64,000 nucleotides of DNA from Garcia nutans (taxonomy: Eukaryota > Streptophyta > Magnoliopsida > Malpighiales > Euphorbiaceae), in contig CANTUV010000024.1 in assembly GCA_947685225.1 (NCBI GenBank), forward strand, positions 28,042,001 to 28,106,000. Direction: 5' to 3'. Below, in pieces: positions 32,142 through 45,318 of the stretch. The stretch's first letter is position 1, and every line of letters begins with the position of its first letter. Below the pieces are notes generated by a model. The model did no database searches, was not told where the DNA came from, and saw nothing but the letters and a program-made list of their open reading frames with translations. The position numbers and the translations under genes were made by a program.

Positions 32142-34010
32142 TTTGTTATTGAAAAAAGGAGGATTTACTTTTAGGCATTACATACATGAAATTATTAATG
32201 TCACAGTTTACATGTTATTATAATTTTACAACCAATTTATATATTAATATTAACACATGTCCAATCTCAAGTCAAAAGGTCACTACGTTTTCAATCATCA
32301 TCTAGACAATATGTGATGATTAATATTAATATAAAATATATATGCAAAAATTATACAATTATTCAAACCAAGTGTCAAAAAATATATATATTGAATAATC
32401 ATAAAACATGATTAGTTAATGCAAAAATCCATATTCCATTAATAATAAAATTTATAGTTCATAAACCATAAAAGAATAAATATGGCCAAAACAAATTCAC
32501 TGGAAAAAATCCTTATTATCATTATCTTTTTACTAACAAAAAAAATGAGAATGAACTAGGATTTGAAAGTTAGGCTGGAAAATTATGGATGACCTGACTC
32601 TTAACAAAAGCTAAAAGTCAAAGACCTTTTCTTAAGTCAATAGGTAAGTAATATATGCTGTCTCTTGAAAATCTTAACCACTAACTTATTCCCACTATGG
32701 AGTGTCATACCCTCATGCCTAGAGTAAGACTTCCTCACTACCCCTAAGAAACACCAACATCTAAAGAAAGAAATGGGAACAACTCGATATGTCCTATGTC
32801 CTTCACCCCATTCTCGATCAAGCATCTCACGTAGAGCCGGATGAACAAACGAATTCCTCAATGCTAGGTAATCTTTGAGAATTTATCTCCATTAGCCACA
32901 CTATCTCTTGAAAAATTTCATGTATACATATATGTCACACGAGAAAATCTATGTTAATGTAAGCATGACTATTATAACGTATTTCTTGACCTTTTCGTTT
33001 ATTTTTCAAAATCGTCAATTTCACCTTTCTCCTAGCTTTAAGCTCAAGTGTACGTGTCACAGAAGGTGTCCTGACGATGATAGCCATGTGTTGTAACTTT
33101 TCACAAAGAAAAGTTGGTCAGAAAACTTAATTATACACTATAGTATAATTAATAAATTTAATAACGAACATATCTTCATTAAATAGGCACACACATGTTT
33201 AATTTTTTTATAATTTTACAAATATCAAAAAATATTTTCAGGTCAAAAATAATTTTTTCCATATGAAAAAATAATTTTTTATAATTAAAAATAAATTTAA
33301 TTAATTAAAAATTATTATTAAAAATAAAAATAAATTTTAAGCTCCTGGAAAAAAAATTAAATATTTTTAAAAAAATTCAGAAGACAATTTGGAGTCAATA
33401 TGTGAAAAAAGGGCAAAAAATGAAATTTGGATGAATTTTTAATTAAAAAATAGATTCTGGCCAGTTAAGAGCTGCCAGATGTACACTGGTACATGCAAGC
33501 TGGCATGCCAAGCATGCCCACGAGGAGCGGGTCACATGCTAAGGCTGGGAATCCCATCCTCCTTACGCGGCGCGTGTTTGCCTCCAATTTGACCGGCTGG
33601 GGTTTTTTTTAGTGGGGGGTTTTTGGGGCCTAAGATTTTAATGGTGTGGTAAAAAATAATTTTAGTTCGCCCTATCTTATCGTTATAGTATAACAATAGG
33701 TTAATTTTTAATTAAAACTTAATCACAGTAGATTAAAATTTTTAAATTCGAGCATCTAATTTTAAAAGGTCATATCTTGTTCAATTTAACTCTGATTTTG
33801 GCAAATAATATATCAAATTAAAGCTCTACGTGCCTATTTTCATATGAAATCATAAACTTGCATAAATTAGCAGTAATAAGGTAGAGTTGTTTTATGCGTA
33901 AACATGCTAATATGAGTTGATTACCAAAGTATATAAATAATTCACCAAAAATTATTTTTAAACAACTAATCAACCTACTTATTCATAAAATATGGAGCCC
34001 AAACAACTAA
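32142..34010 (-). other. Long untranslated leader of the decayed copia element
   Basis: Between the PBS and the gag start are 1.87 kb without a credible frame. A GC-richer segment near 33470-33600 and a homopolymer-rich AT stretch (33180-33450) suggest that unrelated DNA is included. Confidence 0.5.
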
Positions 34011-34023
34011 GGATTTAATACCA
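34011..34023 (-). other. Degenerate primer binding site
   Basis: TGGTATTAAATCC on the minus strand, one base inside the LTR, differs from TGGTATCAGAGCC at three positions. Confidence 0.65.
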
Positions 34024-34024
34024 A

Positions 34025-34493
34025 TGTTAGAAAAAATATATCCAAATAAATAGAGATTCGGATCTTACCTCTGACGATGTCTGCAGAAAATTAACCTTGT
34101 GCTTGTACTACCAGTCTTGAAGAACAATCACCAAATAGGAAAAATTCTTACTTTTCATAGTCTAAAAATCAAGCTTAAGCCTCTCAATCTCACACTTTTA
34201 GAATAAGAAATTATAGGAGAGAAAACTGTAGCAACAACCTCTTAAAGCTTGCAAATACTTACATATTTATAGTAGCAGTGTTCTTCTCCTATAAGGATTT
34301 ATGTTTAATTTTAGAGATAAAATTAAACTCTCTTGGATTATTCTAATCATTCTAGGATACTATTTTCTCTCATATACCTTAATATTATCGGATAATATTA
34401 ATTAAATAAATATTATAATTAAATAATATTTATCTATATATTGGTCCATAGGTTTATCCACCCGTCATGGGAGGACCCGATCCAAAACTAACA
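34025..34493 (-). repeat. Copia 5' LTR (469 bp)
   Basis: Tips TGTTAG and CTAACA form a perfect 6-bp inverted repeat. TATAAATA on the minus strand at 34271-34264 is a good TATA box. A PBS at its inner edge and gag downstream fix the orientation. Confidence 0.82.
34264..34271 (-). promoter_or_regulatory. TATA box of the 34-kb copia LTR
   Basis: TATAAATA within the LTR, about 220 bp from its outer tip. Confidence 0.5.
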
Positions 34494-36489
34494 ACAAAAT
34501 TGAGAAAACAAAAATATAAAGTAATAAAGTAAAATATATGTTCTTTATAAATTAGCTCATCTGTATGATTTAGGTTTTAAAGGAAAAGTAAAGACAAGTT
34601 TAGATAACACATAAATAGAATATTCAAACTTTGCCCAAGACATGCAATTCAAAATATAGAATTCAGATTTAGGTTTTTTTTTTTCCTTTTTGGATTTTAA
34701 AAATTTTTAAGTTTTGTCTTTTTTAAAATGAAATAAAGAAATATAAAAATTGAAATTCTCAAGCAATTTCATTTTTTTAAAATTATATATTATAAAATAA
34801 AATTTCTCATAAATAAAATCAGGCAAGTATCATAAAAAATTTGGGAAAGGAAACCAACAATATATATGAAAAATAATGATAAAATAGAAACAATATTAAA
34901 GAATTTAGATTAAACATCCATGATGGATCTTTGAATATCTATATAGTGATAACTGCGAATGGCAGTTACCATAGTGTTCTTGTTCAAAGATTAATATTAG
35001 AAGGGTGTATTGAATTAGGATTCTATTGAATTTTGATTGACTTTAAAAATCTAATAGTTTCCAATTCAGATTTATTTAAAATCTCATAAAATCTGATGGC
35101 ATTCAATAATAATTTTTTAAAAGCCTATTAAAATCTAATTATATTCAAAAAGTCATTAATTTAGACGGATTTTATAAATTTTTTTATTTCTCTGGATTTT
35201 AGGATGCTAGGTGTAAATAAAAAAAAATCTTTCACAAATCAAGCCTCCATCCCAAAGATTTCACCTCAATGAAAAAACATGTTTCATCATATTCTACATA
35301 GCTTTCTTAGTTTGCAAAATAAAGATTAAGCATCCACACAGGTAAACATAATAATTCCACACTTCATCATTTTGTATTATTTTTTTGGGAGAAGTTATCC
35401 ACACACACAATTATAAATAATTTTCCAATATTGATATCAGAGTAATTAGTTGGAAACATGCTTGTTTTAATGATTTTTAAGTTTATTTTGCTAAATACAT
35501 TATCATTTAGCCTGTTATAGAAAATTATATATTATTTTGTAAGTAATCTTTTAGGGGTATTTTTTATTCTATATATAAAAGTAGCTATGTAAATATTTTG
35601 ATTGACATAAAGTTTGATAAATTTGTTCAAGAATTTAGAGAGATATGCTCTCTTAAATATTGGAGATTGTCATTGGAATTTGAAATATTTGGGTTTCTAC
35701 ATATTAAAAATGATTTCAACTTTTGTTTCTCAGTAGGAAAGTTAATGTTAAATATAAACTTAGAGGTCCTCTCTCTCTAAAATAACATAACTAATTTTTT
35801 TTGTAAACCCTAAAATGTGTAATGGAAGAAGTATGTGTTTACCTAAGGGTTAGGTTAATCTTAATTTTGTCCTTGATAAACAAACTAAAGGCACTTAATA
35901 CTTTCCTTGAGTGACTATGTTACAAGAAATTATGATTGAATTGAACAACTTTCAAGTACTTAAATAAATTCTAAAGTGCATCAAAAAGACTACTCTATCA
36001 TTATCACAATTGTCTAAACTACATAATTGGCCAACGAACATAAAAGGTATCATGGTGTTGGCACCATAATTAGCTTTCTAGGCCCAAAAGGAATGAAGCC
36101 CAAACATCAAATCATGAAACTCAAATGGCCTTGATGCCAACAAGGTGAGCTGGCAGTTATGAGAAGAAAACTGTCATCCATCACTTCCATCGTAATGAGT
36201 GGATGCCGAAAAACCTGGAAAGAGAAGATAATAGGAAAGGGAAAAAAAGAATAATGGAGGTCATTTTTTCCAAAGAAAATTCATAGTAACTTTAGCGAAA
36301 ACACTAGTCTTTTAAGCATTTAATTCAGTTTTAATTTAGATTTCTAGATTTTCCATTGGTTTTAACCTAAAGAGTACAGTCAATAGTGTTATTCTTCAAA
36401 TAACACTAATTATTATATATATGAATAAAAAATAAGTTAAAATAATTATAATACCTGACATAAAATAAATAATAAAATAGAAATCTATT
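34494..36489. other. AT-rich intergenic DNA, no gene recognised
   Basis: No protein-like frame. 35003-35215 begins AGGGTGTATTGAATTAGGATTC and contains inverted 'AAAATCTAAT' phrases, possibly an old MITE, but no clear terminal repeats are visible. Confidence 0.35.
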
Positions 36490-37843
36490 TGTAGACTCCT
36501 AATTTTGGTCCTTGAATAAATTTGGACCCAATTAAAAAGCCCAAGAATCCAAAAATTATGGGTCGGCCATTCCCACCTACTCATGGCCAATTCGCTCTAA
36601 GTCATGGCCAATTGACCATGACTCACAGCCCATTCTCCATGAGTTGTACCATCTAATTTTTCTTCTAAAATGCATTAAAATTTGGGATTTTTTAGATAAT
36701 TATGGGGTTTTCTAGGTAAATCAAGACTTCATTACCTGATTAACCCTAATATCTCCTATATAAAGGGGATTAAACAATATAACAAAAGGGACGACATCTA
36801 GTAATAAAAAAAGAGAGGCAGAGAGTAATTTTGAAACATAACAAGAATAAATGACACAAGAGCAACCTAGAATTAATTTGTTCAACTAAAGCTCAACTGA
36901 TCTAAATCTCCCTTAGTATTATCAATTATAACCTCTACATGGAATTGTGTTGTTCAAATGAGGCTTGGCTCAATTTTAATTATTTGGTGGAGCCAACAAC
37001 ATTAGTATGATTCTTGGATTATCTATTTTATTAATTCATCTGTTTCCATTGACATTATTTTAATTCACCGACTTGTTAGTTTGTTGTTTTATTGAATTAA
37101 AAAAAAATCTTCTAATCTTAATTTCACCAATCAACTTTAATTAAACATCCTGCATATTATACATATCTTTTACTCTTTAATATGTTATTCTGTTAAAATA
37201 AGATGTTGTATTATTAAATTTGTGTGGTACTTTAAGTTCTTATCTTGTTAATTCATTATTTTTTTTATCTATTTATGAGGAATTCATGTAAAAAACATAT
37301 TTTCACTTGTGGGGGCCTTGCTTATTTAAATTGTTTCTTTTATTATTTCATTTTATTTTCGGGAAATTTGTGAGGGTACGTTCCCACTTTATGTGGGTAC
37401 ACACTTTTATGGATTTTGGATATTGTAAGAGCATGTTTTCATTTTGTATATGTGTCCATTTATTAATTATTTAATTGTTTGATCTATATATTTATTTTCA
37501 TTTATTTATTTTGATTGTCTATAATATGAGTAATATTATCATAACATAAAAATTTAATAATATTTAAAAATGAAAAGGAGGTAGGTGTTCAATGAATCGG
37601 GCGTTATGGGGGTGCTGGGCCATTTCTCACCTTTCTCATATGTACCCAACTTTCCAAATCCAATAGGGGTTGAAAATTCCTTAGGAATCGAGTCATCATC
37701 CCCTTTTATTTTCTTCCTGCCCATATAGGTGGCGACTCCTATTTCTCCGAGTCTAGGACATGTTCTCTAATGCTCAGAGCCTAATAGTGCTGAAGTTGCA
37801 AGAACCATTTCACTTGGAGTGATGATAAAAATCTTTGCTCACA
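36490..37843 (+). repeat. 5' LTR of the Tat-like element (1354 bp)
   Basis: Begins TGTAGACTCC and ends GCTCACA. TATATAAAGGGG at about 36761-36772 is a strong TATA box. Three short self-complementary phrases occur (about 37285, 37373, 37425), e.g. GGGTACGTTCCCAC...GTGGGTAC. Confidence 0.82.
36761..36772 (+). promoter_or_regulatory. TATA box of the Tat-like 5' LTR
   Basis: CTATATAAAGGGG; the same box is repeated in the 3' LTR near 43163. Confidence 0.6.
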
Positions 37844-37844
37844 A

Positions 37845-37861
37845 TAGCTACTCCACCGGGG
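37845..37861 (+). other. Primer binding site, degenerate
   Basis: TAGCTACTCCACCGGGG just inside the LTR corresponds to TGGCAACTCCACTGGGG of the 59.5-kb element, a form I associate with tRNA-Arg priming in Ogre/Tat elements; the tRNA identity is from memory of the family. Confidence 0.6.
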
Positions 37862-39030
37862 TAAGAGAAGTTGATTTCATTGGTCTTTGTATTATTTTAT
37901 TTTTTTTCTTATTATAATATTATTCATTACATCACTTAGAATTGCATTGTGTGTAAGTTAGGATGCCCTGTGGAACCCATGTTATATGTGTGTAAGTGAT
38001 ACCATAATTTCATTCAAGATATGGAGATCGAGCACTGCATAATTACTCATAGCCTTGCATCTTTTGGTATATACTTGTTATGAGAACCTAAGTCTTTTAC
38101 TCTAAAGACCGAAGCCCATGTAGTTGGCATAGTAATTTTCCTTAGCTTCACCCTAAATGCTAGTTGTTTGATTATGATTGGCATATCTTAGCCCAAGTTA
38201 AGGCTCATTTGGTTTGTCTTTTCCTAATATGACCTAATTATGATGCAAGTCTAAAATTATTTTATGCCCCAAAAATCCTTTTAATCCCAAATTCAAACTT
38301 ATTTTCAAAGCTTCTCAAAATCGGCTTAAAACCCTTTTCAATAGAGGTGGGTCAAAGTTTATTTTCTTATGGCCTAAGCGCGAAGCCCAAAATTAATTTT
38401 TACAATGGGCTTTGAAATATTTTTAAAAATGGGCTCAAAATCATTTTTTAAATTTATGGCTTTCATTGGCTTTGAAATTAAAACTTTTTACAATGTTCCA
38501 AAATTTTTTGAAATGGGCTTATAATTATTTGAGTCAATTATGGAATACTAAAATCAACTTGGACCTTATTTAAGCCAAGACTTGTTAGTTGTGAGCTTGT
38601 TTGTGACATAAATCATTAGTTGCTTGTCGAATTGAGAAATCTATTTATAATAAACCTATTAATTTAGTTTTAATCCAAAATATAGCAGAAATGCTGCTAA
38701 ATATTTCAATGGATCCAAAAGATTAAGGCTTAATTAGTGGGGATTATCATAAACTGACTTCTATGTTTGAAAAATTAATTATTGGTTATTTCATCTGAGT
38801 GATTGTTTTGAGAATAAAAATATCTTCCGTTGATATCTTTGTTGACTATAACACTTAGGAAAGAGACTCGCCACTCATGTCTAAGAAGAAATAAGGTTGG
38901 AAGGAACATCCTAACTCTATTTCCTTATTTGTTACACATGCATACATACATTGCATTACATCAGTTCAAGAGCATATGACAAATGACCTATGTTAGTGAT
39001 TCAAAGTTTAGTGAAGATTCAGTCAACTTC
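37862..39030 (+). other. Leader of the Tat-like element, no gene
   Basis: Colinear with 59498-60500 of the second Tat-like copy (shared phrases such as ATGGAGATCGAGCA and AAGAGACTCG), so it is element leader and not host DNA. Confidence 0.6.
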
Positions 39031-40282
39031 ACAATGAAAGCAATAGACCTTGAGCAAGTTTAGAACTTGGTGAACGAAGTCGTCACATCCAAGATGGAGG
39101 AATTAAAGGGGACTCTGGCTGAGATCATGAGAAGTCAATTAGTTGCACTGCTGGAGAGTAACACTGTGGAGGTATCTGCCAGTTCTAAGAAGCAGAAGGA
39201 CAAAGAAAAGGCTAAGGTAGTTGATGTAGCTTTTGATAAAGAAAAGCTAGTGATTGATAATGATATCTGGATACATACCTCAAATAGAAAGATGAAAAGA
39301 AGGATGTGGAGAAGACTAAATATGTTAATGTTGAAAAAATAATTATTGAATTAGAAAAAAAGTTTGAAAAGAGACTAAACGTTGAAAAGGTCTCGGAATT
39401 GGACAAGCTGTTCGGAGAAGATAATCTCCCAAACAAATTCAAAATGCATGCTTTTGCTAAGTACAATGTTACAGAAAATCCTCACTTGCATTTTAAGTAG
39501 TACATCACTGCCATGCAGTCTGGTAGAGTTACTATGGCTCAAACACTAGGGTATTTTATGCTCTCTTTTGGATCTTATAGTGCAGAGTTGGTTTAATACT
39601 TTAGAAAAGAGCACTCAAAAGACTGGGATTTATTGTATAAAGCTTTCATCTAGCAATACATGTATAATATTGAGTTAGAGGTAACCTTGATAGAGGTTGA
39701 GTCTATCAGGTAGAGACAGAATTTTATTTTTGTTGACTATATAAAGAGATGGAGGAATAAGGCAGCTCTTCTCAAGAAAAGACCGGATGACTCAAATAAA
39801 ATATGAATGATAATCAAGGATTTTTTCCCCCACCTCCAAGAAAGAATGGCTCAGACCCTTATAAGGGATTTCAAAGATCTTCGATAGATAGGTCTTCAGC
39901 TGGAAAAAAGGGAGAGGGAAAAGAATAACTATAATGGAAAAGGGAGCACTAATGGTGGCTACCATTCTAGTAGACTTTCAAGGGGGACAAAAAATTAATG
40001 AGGTGAATACAACAACTGAGCCAACAAAGAATTAGGGTCAATTCTCAGAACTGGGGAAGCTACTATCTTAGGACTTTAAAAAAATTATAGAAAAAAGGGC
40101 TGTTACAACCTTTAGCCCCTCGATCTTTATTGTATCCTCTGCCCTCCAATTTTGATATAGAGGTTTTCTGTTTAGTTCCATCAGGTGCTTGACCATGAAA
40201 TAGATCGATGTAAAGATTTAGGCATGAAGTACAAAACTTCATCGATGATGGAAAGGTCCTTGCCTCTGATATGTCTAAGTAG
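39031..40282 (+). pseudogene. Gag remnant of the Tat-like element
   Basis: Successive frames encode SKMEELKGTLAEIMRSQL, a K/E-rich coiled stretch (KKQKDKEKAK; IIELEKKFEKRLNVEKVSELDKLF), then FAKYNVTENPHLHFK and AMQSGRVT, then the retrotransposon-gag core Y.YNIELEVTLIEVESI...DYIKRWRNKAALLKKRP. Near the end RFRHEVQNFIDDGKVLASD matches the segment after the Tat-type gag knuckle. At least eight stops and frameshifts; the first part aligns with 60617-61036 of the other copy. Confidence 0.82.
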
Positions 40283-42933
40283 ATGAAGCATTTTTTTTTT
40301 ACTCCAACTCAATAAATTTTCTTAAGCTTAAGCACTACTTATCTTATTTTTCATTCTTTGGAACAATTATGTTTTTCAAATTAAGATTGTTTGAATAAAT
40401 TACTTTTGAATTTATAATTATGTTCATGTTTGTCATTCTGATGCTCAACCAATGATGAATCTAGCTTGATATTTATAAATTAACATATTTATGCATTATT
40501 ATCCGAATGACTTTGCTAGGTGAGAGAATTATTCTGTGATATTAGTTGTGTCTGCTTACTTAGAGAGGGCTCCTACATAATTACTAGTGTCTAGGTCCTC
40601 TTCGATCTTAGAACATGCTTTAATAAACTTATGAGGTGAAGCTGAACTTTGCTTATTTAAGAGAGAAATTATTTAAGCATTGTTTGGTGAGCTAACAACT
40701 AGTATCCTCCATCATTAATTCCTAGTTTGTCCTTTTGAGTCTTCATGAGATTTTAACTTGCTTTTGATTGGCTTGTAAACCTTGATAGCCTACCCTAAGC
40801 TGTTATGACACTTATGACAAGTCTGATGATTACTAAGTGATCAAGAGGGCAAGAAGATCAAAGCAAAGGATGCTTAATCAAGACCATGAAGACCATTGGA
40901 GTTTACCTGAATTACATATGATGCCTCAAACCTATTTCATCTTGAGAATTCATTCTCATTGAAGCATACTTGCGCCACTCCACTCATCCATTATTAAAAG
41001 TGTAAAATGGTACAAATAAGACAACTCTCTTAGAACAAGGAATAAAATAAAATAAAAGTCAAAATAAGGGAAAAATAAAAAGAAGAATAAGTTCTCAAAA
41101 TTTTGCAAAAGTAAAAATCATCCTAATCAGATCCAGATTTGAGCCAAGGATATGAAAGAAAATTCAAGTTTTATCATTTCATAAAGTAAGATAACAAGAC
41201 ACCAAGAAGGTGGAAATGATGCACAGAGTTGAAGAATGTTTCCAATAGTATTTAGTTCTAACAAAAGGTTTATAGTATGAAGATTTATCAGTAGTGTCAC
41301 ATCAGCTCTAATCTAAAAATAGCCTTCATTTAATCCATATCCATTATAGACTCCGATTCAAGCCTATTGAAGGCATGTTGATCTCTCTTAGTAGGTAAAG
41401 TCTATTAGTAGAGATTGTTTGCATAAGCATGTATATGAGATAAATAATATTTAAATTCAATGGGACCTTTGGTCAAGTAATGTGTATGCGCCTATCTAAA
41501 GTGATATAGTTCTTCTTCAAATGGAAATGATTTCCAAGTTTAGTACGATAGCTAGGAATGGCATATTATAGATGTGTTAATTTGAAAAAAATCCAATCCT
41601 GAGGTAAATTGACATCAATTTGACAAAAACAACATGTGAATTAAAAAGAAAAAATGTTTTCTAGTCAGACAAACCTTCAAGCTTAGGGAAATGAATTGCA
41701 TTGTCGAATGTTAAAGGATGCATCAAGCAAAGTTGGGCTAATGAAAGGATCATTTGCAATGTTATTAAGAAGTTACCAACTAATGTGTTGAATCATGGGT
41801 TGAAGCGGGTGTCTTCTGTATCTCTGACTACTCTATTTGGGCCCCTAGTACTCATGTTTTCTACATCTTAACTATAAAGACATGGATGTGATGTCTTCTG
41901 GTGTCCCAATGCAAGGCCTAAATGAACATGTCAAAGGTACCAACGGGAGTGCTATGGCCTATCACCTTAGTCCGTGAGTTAGTATAATCACCGTAAGTAG
42001 CATTCATGGATATCATGCATACATGCATACGTGAGCATATCATACTGCATTCTTGATGTCTTGTATTGCCTATTCTTTGTCAAAAGGAATAGTATATACT
42101 TTATGAAGCAAACAATGAGAAGCAGAAATATCATCAGGGGGGCATGAAAGGCCCATTGCTTGATAAAGATCCAATCCCATTACAAAAGATAGAAGAGATG
42201 CATGCTTGTAGAAACATTGATTGAAGCCTATGTATGAGGTAAAATTGCCAGTTTGAGCCTGCATAGGGCAGCAAAGATAAAGTATCTAGTGAAAAAATAG
42301 CCAACTTCTGGAAATTAGAATTCATTAAAGAATAGAATAAGTGGCTAGAAGAAAGCCAGAACTCTCAAATGAATGAAAACACAAATGACAAAAAGTCAGT
42401 CTAGCTAGAAGAGCTGAAGTCGATGAGGAACAAAGGTCCATTCCTAAGAATAAAGAATCAAGATGAAGATCCATTTCTATAAAGGCAAACATTTTTTAGG
42501 AACTAAGTGTTCAGAATCAAAGCATCTACAATCAAGTATACTCAAATTTACTAAAATATAATGAAATCTTCATATTTGTTGATGTATCCAAACCTCCAAC
42601 CTATAATGGATTTATTGAAGTATCCTGATGATGCAATTTTGTAGATTTGTTGAAGCATCCATTTATTTAAAGCACTTAGACTAGCTCAGATTTGCTCAAG
42701 CTTCCATTTGAAGGCTCCAAGTTTTTTTTAAAGTATCGGGATTAGATCGGATTTGTTGAAGTATACACTGGAAAGATCCTGAGTTCATTGGAATGCCCTG
42801 ACCAGCTCAAATTTATTGACATATCCATTACAAGACATTAAGATCAATCCAAATTTATTGAAGCACCTGGAAAATAAAATTATTTTTCACTCTCTTTAAA
42901 TAAATTCAAAATCATTCAAACATGGGGTAAAAC
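40283..42933 (+). other. Internal non-coding remainder of the Tat-like element
   Basis: 2.65 kb where pol should be, with no RT, RNase H or integrase motif on either strand. Phrases like GAAGCATCC and GATTTGTTGAAG recur between 42560 and 42870 as a loose repeat. Confidence 0.5.
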
Positions 42934-44257
42934 TGTAGATCCCTAATTTGTTCCCTGAATAAATTTGAACCCAACTAAAAAGCCCAAGCATGCAAAAATT
43001 TTATGCCATTCATTCCCACATACTCATGGCCAATTCACCACAAATCATGGCCACCATTTAATTTTTGTCCTAAACTGCATTAAACTTCAGATTTTTTTGG
43101 ATAATTATGGGATTTTCTAGCTAAATCAGCACTTCATAGCCTAATTAACCCTAATATCTCCTATATAAAGGGGATTAAACAACAGAACAAAAGGGATGAC
43201 CATCCAGTAATTAAAAAAGAGGGGCAAAGAGTAATTTTGAAACACAACAAGAACAAAAGACACAGAGAGCAGCCTAGAATTAATTAGTTCAGTCAAATCT
43301 CATCTGATCCAAACCTCCTTTAGTATTATCAAATAGATTTCTATACTAATCTCTACAAGGAATTGTGTTATTCAAATGAGGCTTCTTTCAACATTAATTA
43401 TTTGGTGGAGCAAACAACAACTGTATGATTCTTGGATTATCTATTTTATTGATTCATCTATTTCCATTGACATTATTTTAATTCATCAACTCGTTGGTTT
43501 GTTGTTTTATTGAATTAAAAAAAAATCTTCTAATCTTAATTTCACTAATCAACTTTAATTAAACGTCCTTCATATTATACATATCTTTTATTCTTTAATA
43601 TGTTATTCGGTTAAAAGATGATTTTGCATTATTGAATTTGCTTGTTACTTTAAGTTGTTATCTTAAAATTTTAATTCATTTTTTCATCTATTTATAGGGA
43701 ATTCATGTAAAAGACATGTTTTACTTGTGGGTGTCTTGCTTATTTAAATTGTTTCTTTTATTATTTCATTTTATTTTTGAGACATTTGTAAGGGTATGTT
43801 CCACTTTATGTGGGTACCCATTTTTATGGATTTTGGACATTGTTAATGCGTGTTTCCATCTTGTATGGGTGCCCATTTATGGTTTGATTGTTTTATCTAT
43901 ATATTTATTTTCATTTTATTTATTTTGATTATATGTAATATGAGTAATATTGTAATAACACAAAAATTTAATAATATTTATACTTGAAAAGGAAGTCGAT
44001 TCCAATGAACATTACACTATAGGAGTGCTAGGCCATTTCTCACCCTCCCCATACGTACCAAACTTTTCAAACCTAATAAGTGTTGGGGATTCATTAGAAA
44101 TCAAGTTATCTACCCCTTATATTTTCTTCTCGGCCCGTCCAGGTGACGACTCTTATTTCTCTGGATCTAGGCTCGTGTTCTTTAAGGCCCAGAGCATAAC
44201 AGTGCCGAAGTCGCAAGAATTATTCTACCGCGAGTGGCATAAAAATTTCTATTCACA
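42934..44257 (+). repeat. 3' LTR of the Tat-like element (1324 bp)
   Basis: Colinear with 36490-37843 from TGTAGATCCC to ATTCACA, with numerous substitutions and indels. It carries the same TATA box and the three self-complementary phrases (about 43706, 43791, 43846). Confidence 0.82.
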
Positions 44258-44784
44258 TTATCATGTTTTTAAAATGAGAAATTTAAACATTTGAATTGAA
44301 AATGTTTGATATATCATGATTGAAAATAATTATCTATATTTTCAGTAAATTACTAGTTAGATTAGAATATCGAACATAAAGTTTAAGAATTAAAAATGTG
44401 AGTAATTAATTTATATTATATTACATTGGTCCAATCAATACAAGCATAATTAACTAATAATAATGATAAAATTTTTAATTTATTTTAGTTTTAAATAAAT
44501 TTTTTAATTAAATCAAATTAAGGATAGTCAATTCACCATTTTCATTAAAGTAGTGTCCTTTATGAATAATGAATTTTTACATAACTAACCTTAAAAAAAG
44601 TTTAATTTCAAAAATATTAAACTTCAAAAAAGTTTTCAAAAATACTTCAAAACTTTTTTTTAAAAACTTTACTATTATTTCAAACAATATTTACTTTAAT
44701 TTTCATCTTTTTTTTAAAACTTTACTATTAAATAAATATATTTTAATAAAAATAATAATAATTAGTATTTTAAATTAGCACTCA
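44258..44784. other. AT-rich intergenic DNA, no gene seen
   Basis: Lys/Asn/Phe/Ile-rich frames reflect base composition only. Confidence 0.4.
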
Positions 44785-45318
44785 TTTTTAAGTATCTTGG
44801 CTTAATTCTTCAAGAAGATGGAGGTTGCAAAGATGTAAGCCATAAGATTAAAATATCTTAGAAGAAGTAGAGGAGTATCACATAAGTTTTATACGACCAA
44901 AAGATGCCAATTAGATTACAAGGTAAATTTTACCACACTATAATGTAGCCTGCTATGATCTATGGTAGCGAGTATTGGACATTTAAAGGACAACATATGA
45001 GTATGTTGCATGTTACTGAAATGAGAATACTAAGATGGATGTATACTAGAATAGATAAAATCTGTAATAAGTGCATTAGAAAAAATGTTATGTAGCACCT
45101 ATTGAAGATAAAATAAGAGAATATAGATTGAAGTGATTTGATAATGTGAAACAATAATATAGTGATGTGTCTCTTAGAATGATTGAACAAGTTAAAGTGG
45201 ATATAGCAGCCAAGAGAGGCAAGAATAGATGTAAACTAACTTGAATAAAAATGATTCGATATGATCTTACGGCTTTATATCACTCTAAAGATATGACCCA
45301 CAATCACTTTGGATAGAA
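44785..45318 (+). pseudogene. LINE (RTE-like) reverse-transcriptase C-terminal remnant
   Basis: Translation with stops ignored gives KYLGLILQEDGGCKDVSHKI, MPIRLQGKFYHTIM, PAMIYGSEYW, MLHVTEMRILRWMYTR, then after a frameshift APIEDKIREYRLK, MIEQVKVDIAAKRGK and MIRYDLTALYHSKDM. These are in the right order for the thumb and C-terminal region of plant RTE-type LINE proteins. It is 5'-truncated, with at least seven stops. An A-rich run at 45318-45327 may be the remains of a tail. Confidence 0.78.

Larger units (their letters stand above)
36490..44257 (+). mobile_element. Tat/Ogre-like gypsy element with gag remnant and no pol (7.8 kb)
   Basis: Two related LTRs (36490-37843 and 42934-44257) in direct orientation, a PBS-like site after the first, a gag remnant, and a purine-rich ATGGGGTAAAAC before the second. 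The internal region is only 5.1 kb and shows no RT, RNase H or integrase, so this is a gag-only, non-autonomous or internally deleted copy. Flanks CTATT and TTATC share only TAT, so the target duplication is decayed or the limits are off by a few bases. Confidence 0.85.

Noticed and set aside
35003..35215. Possible MITE starting AGGGTGTATTGAATT
   Set aside because: No matching inverted right end or target duplication could be found, so it is left as unannotated intergenic DNA.
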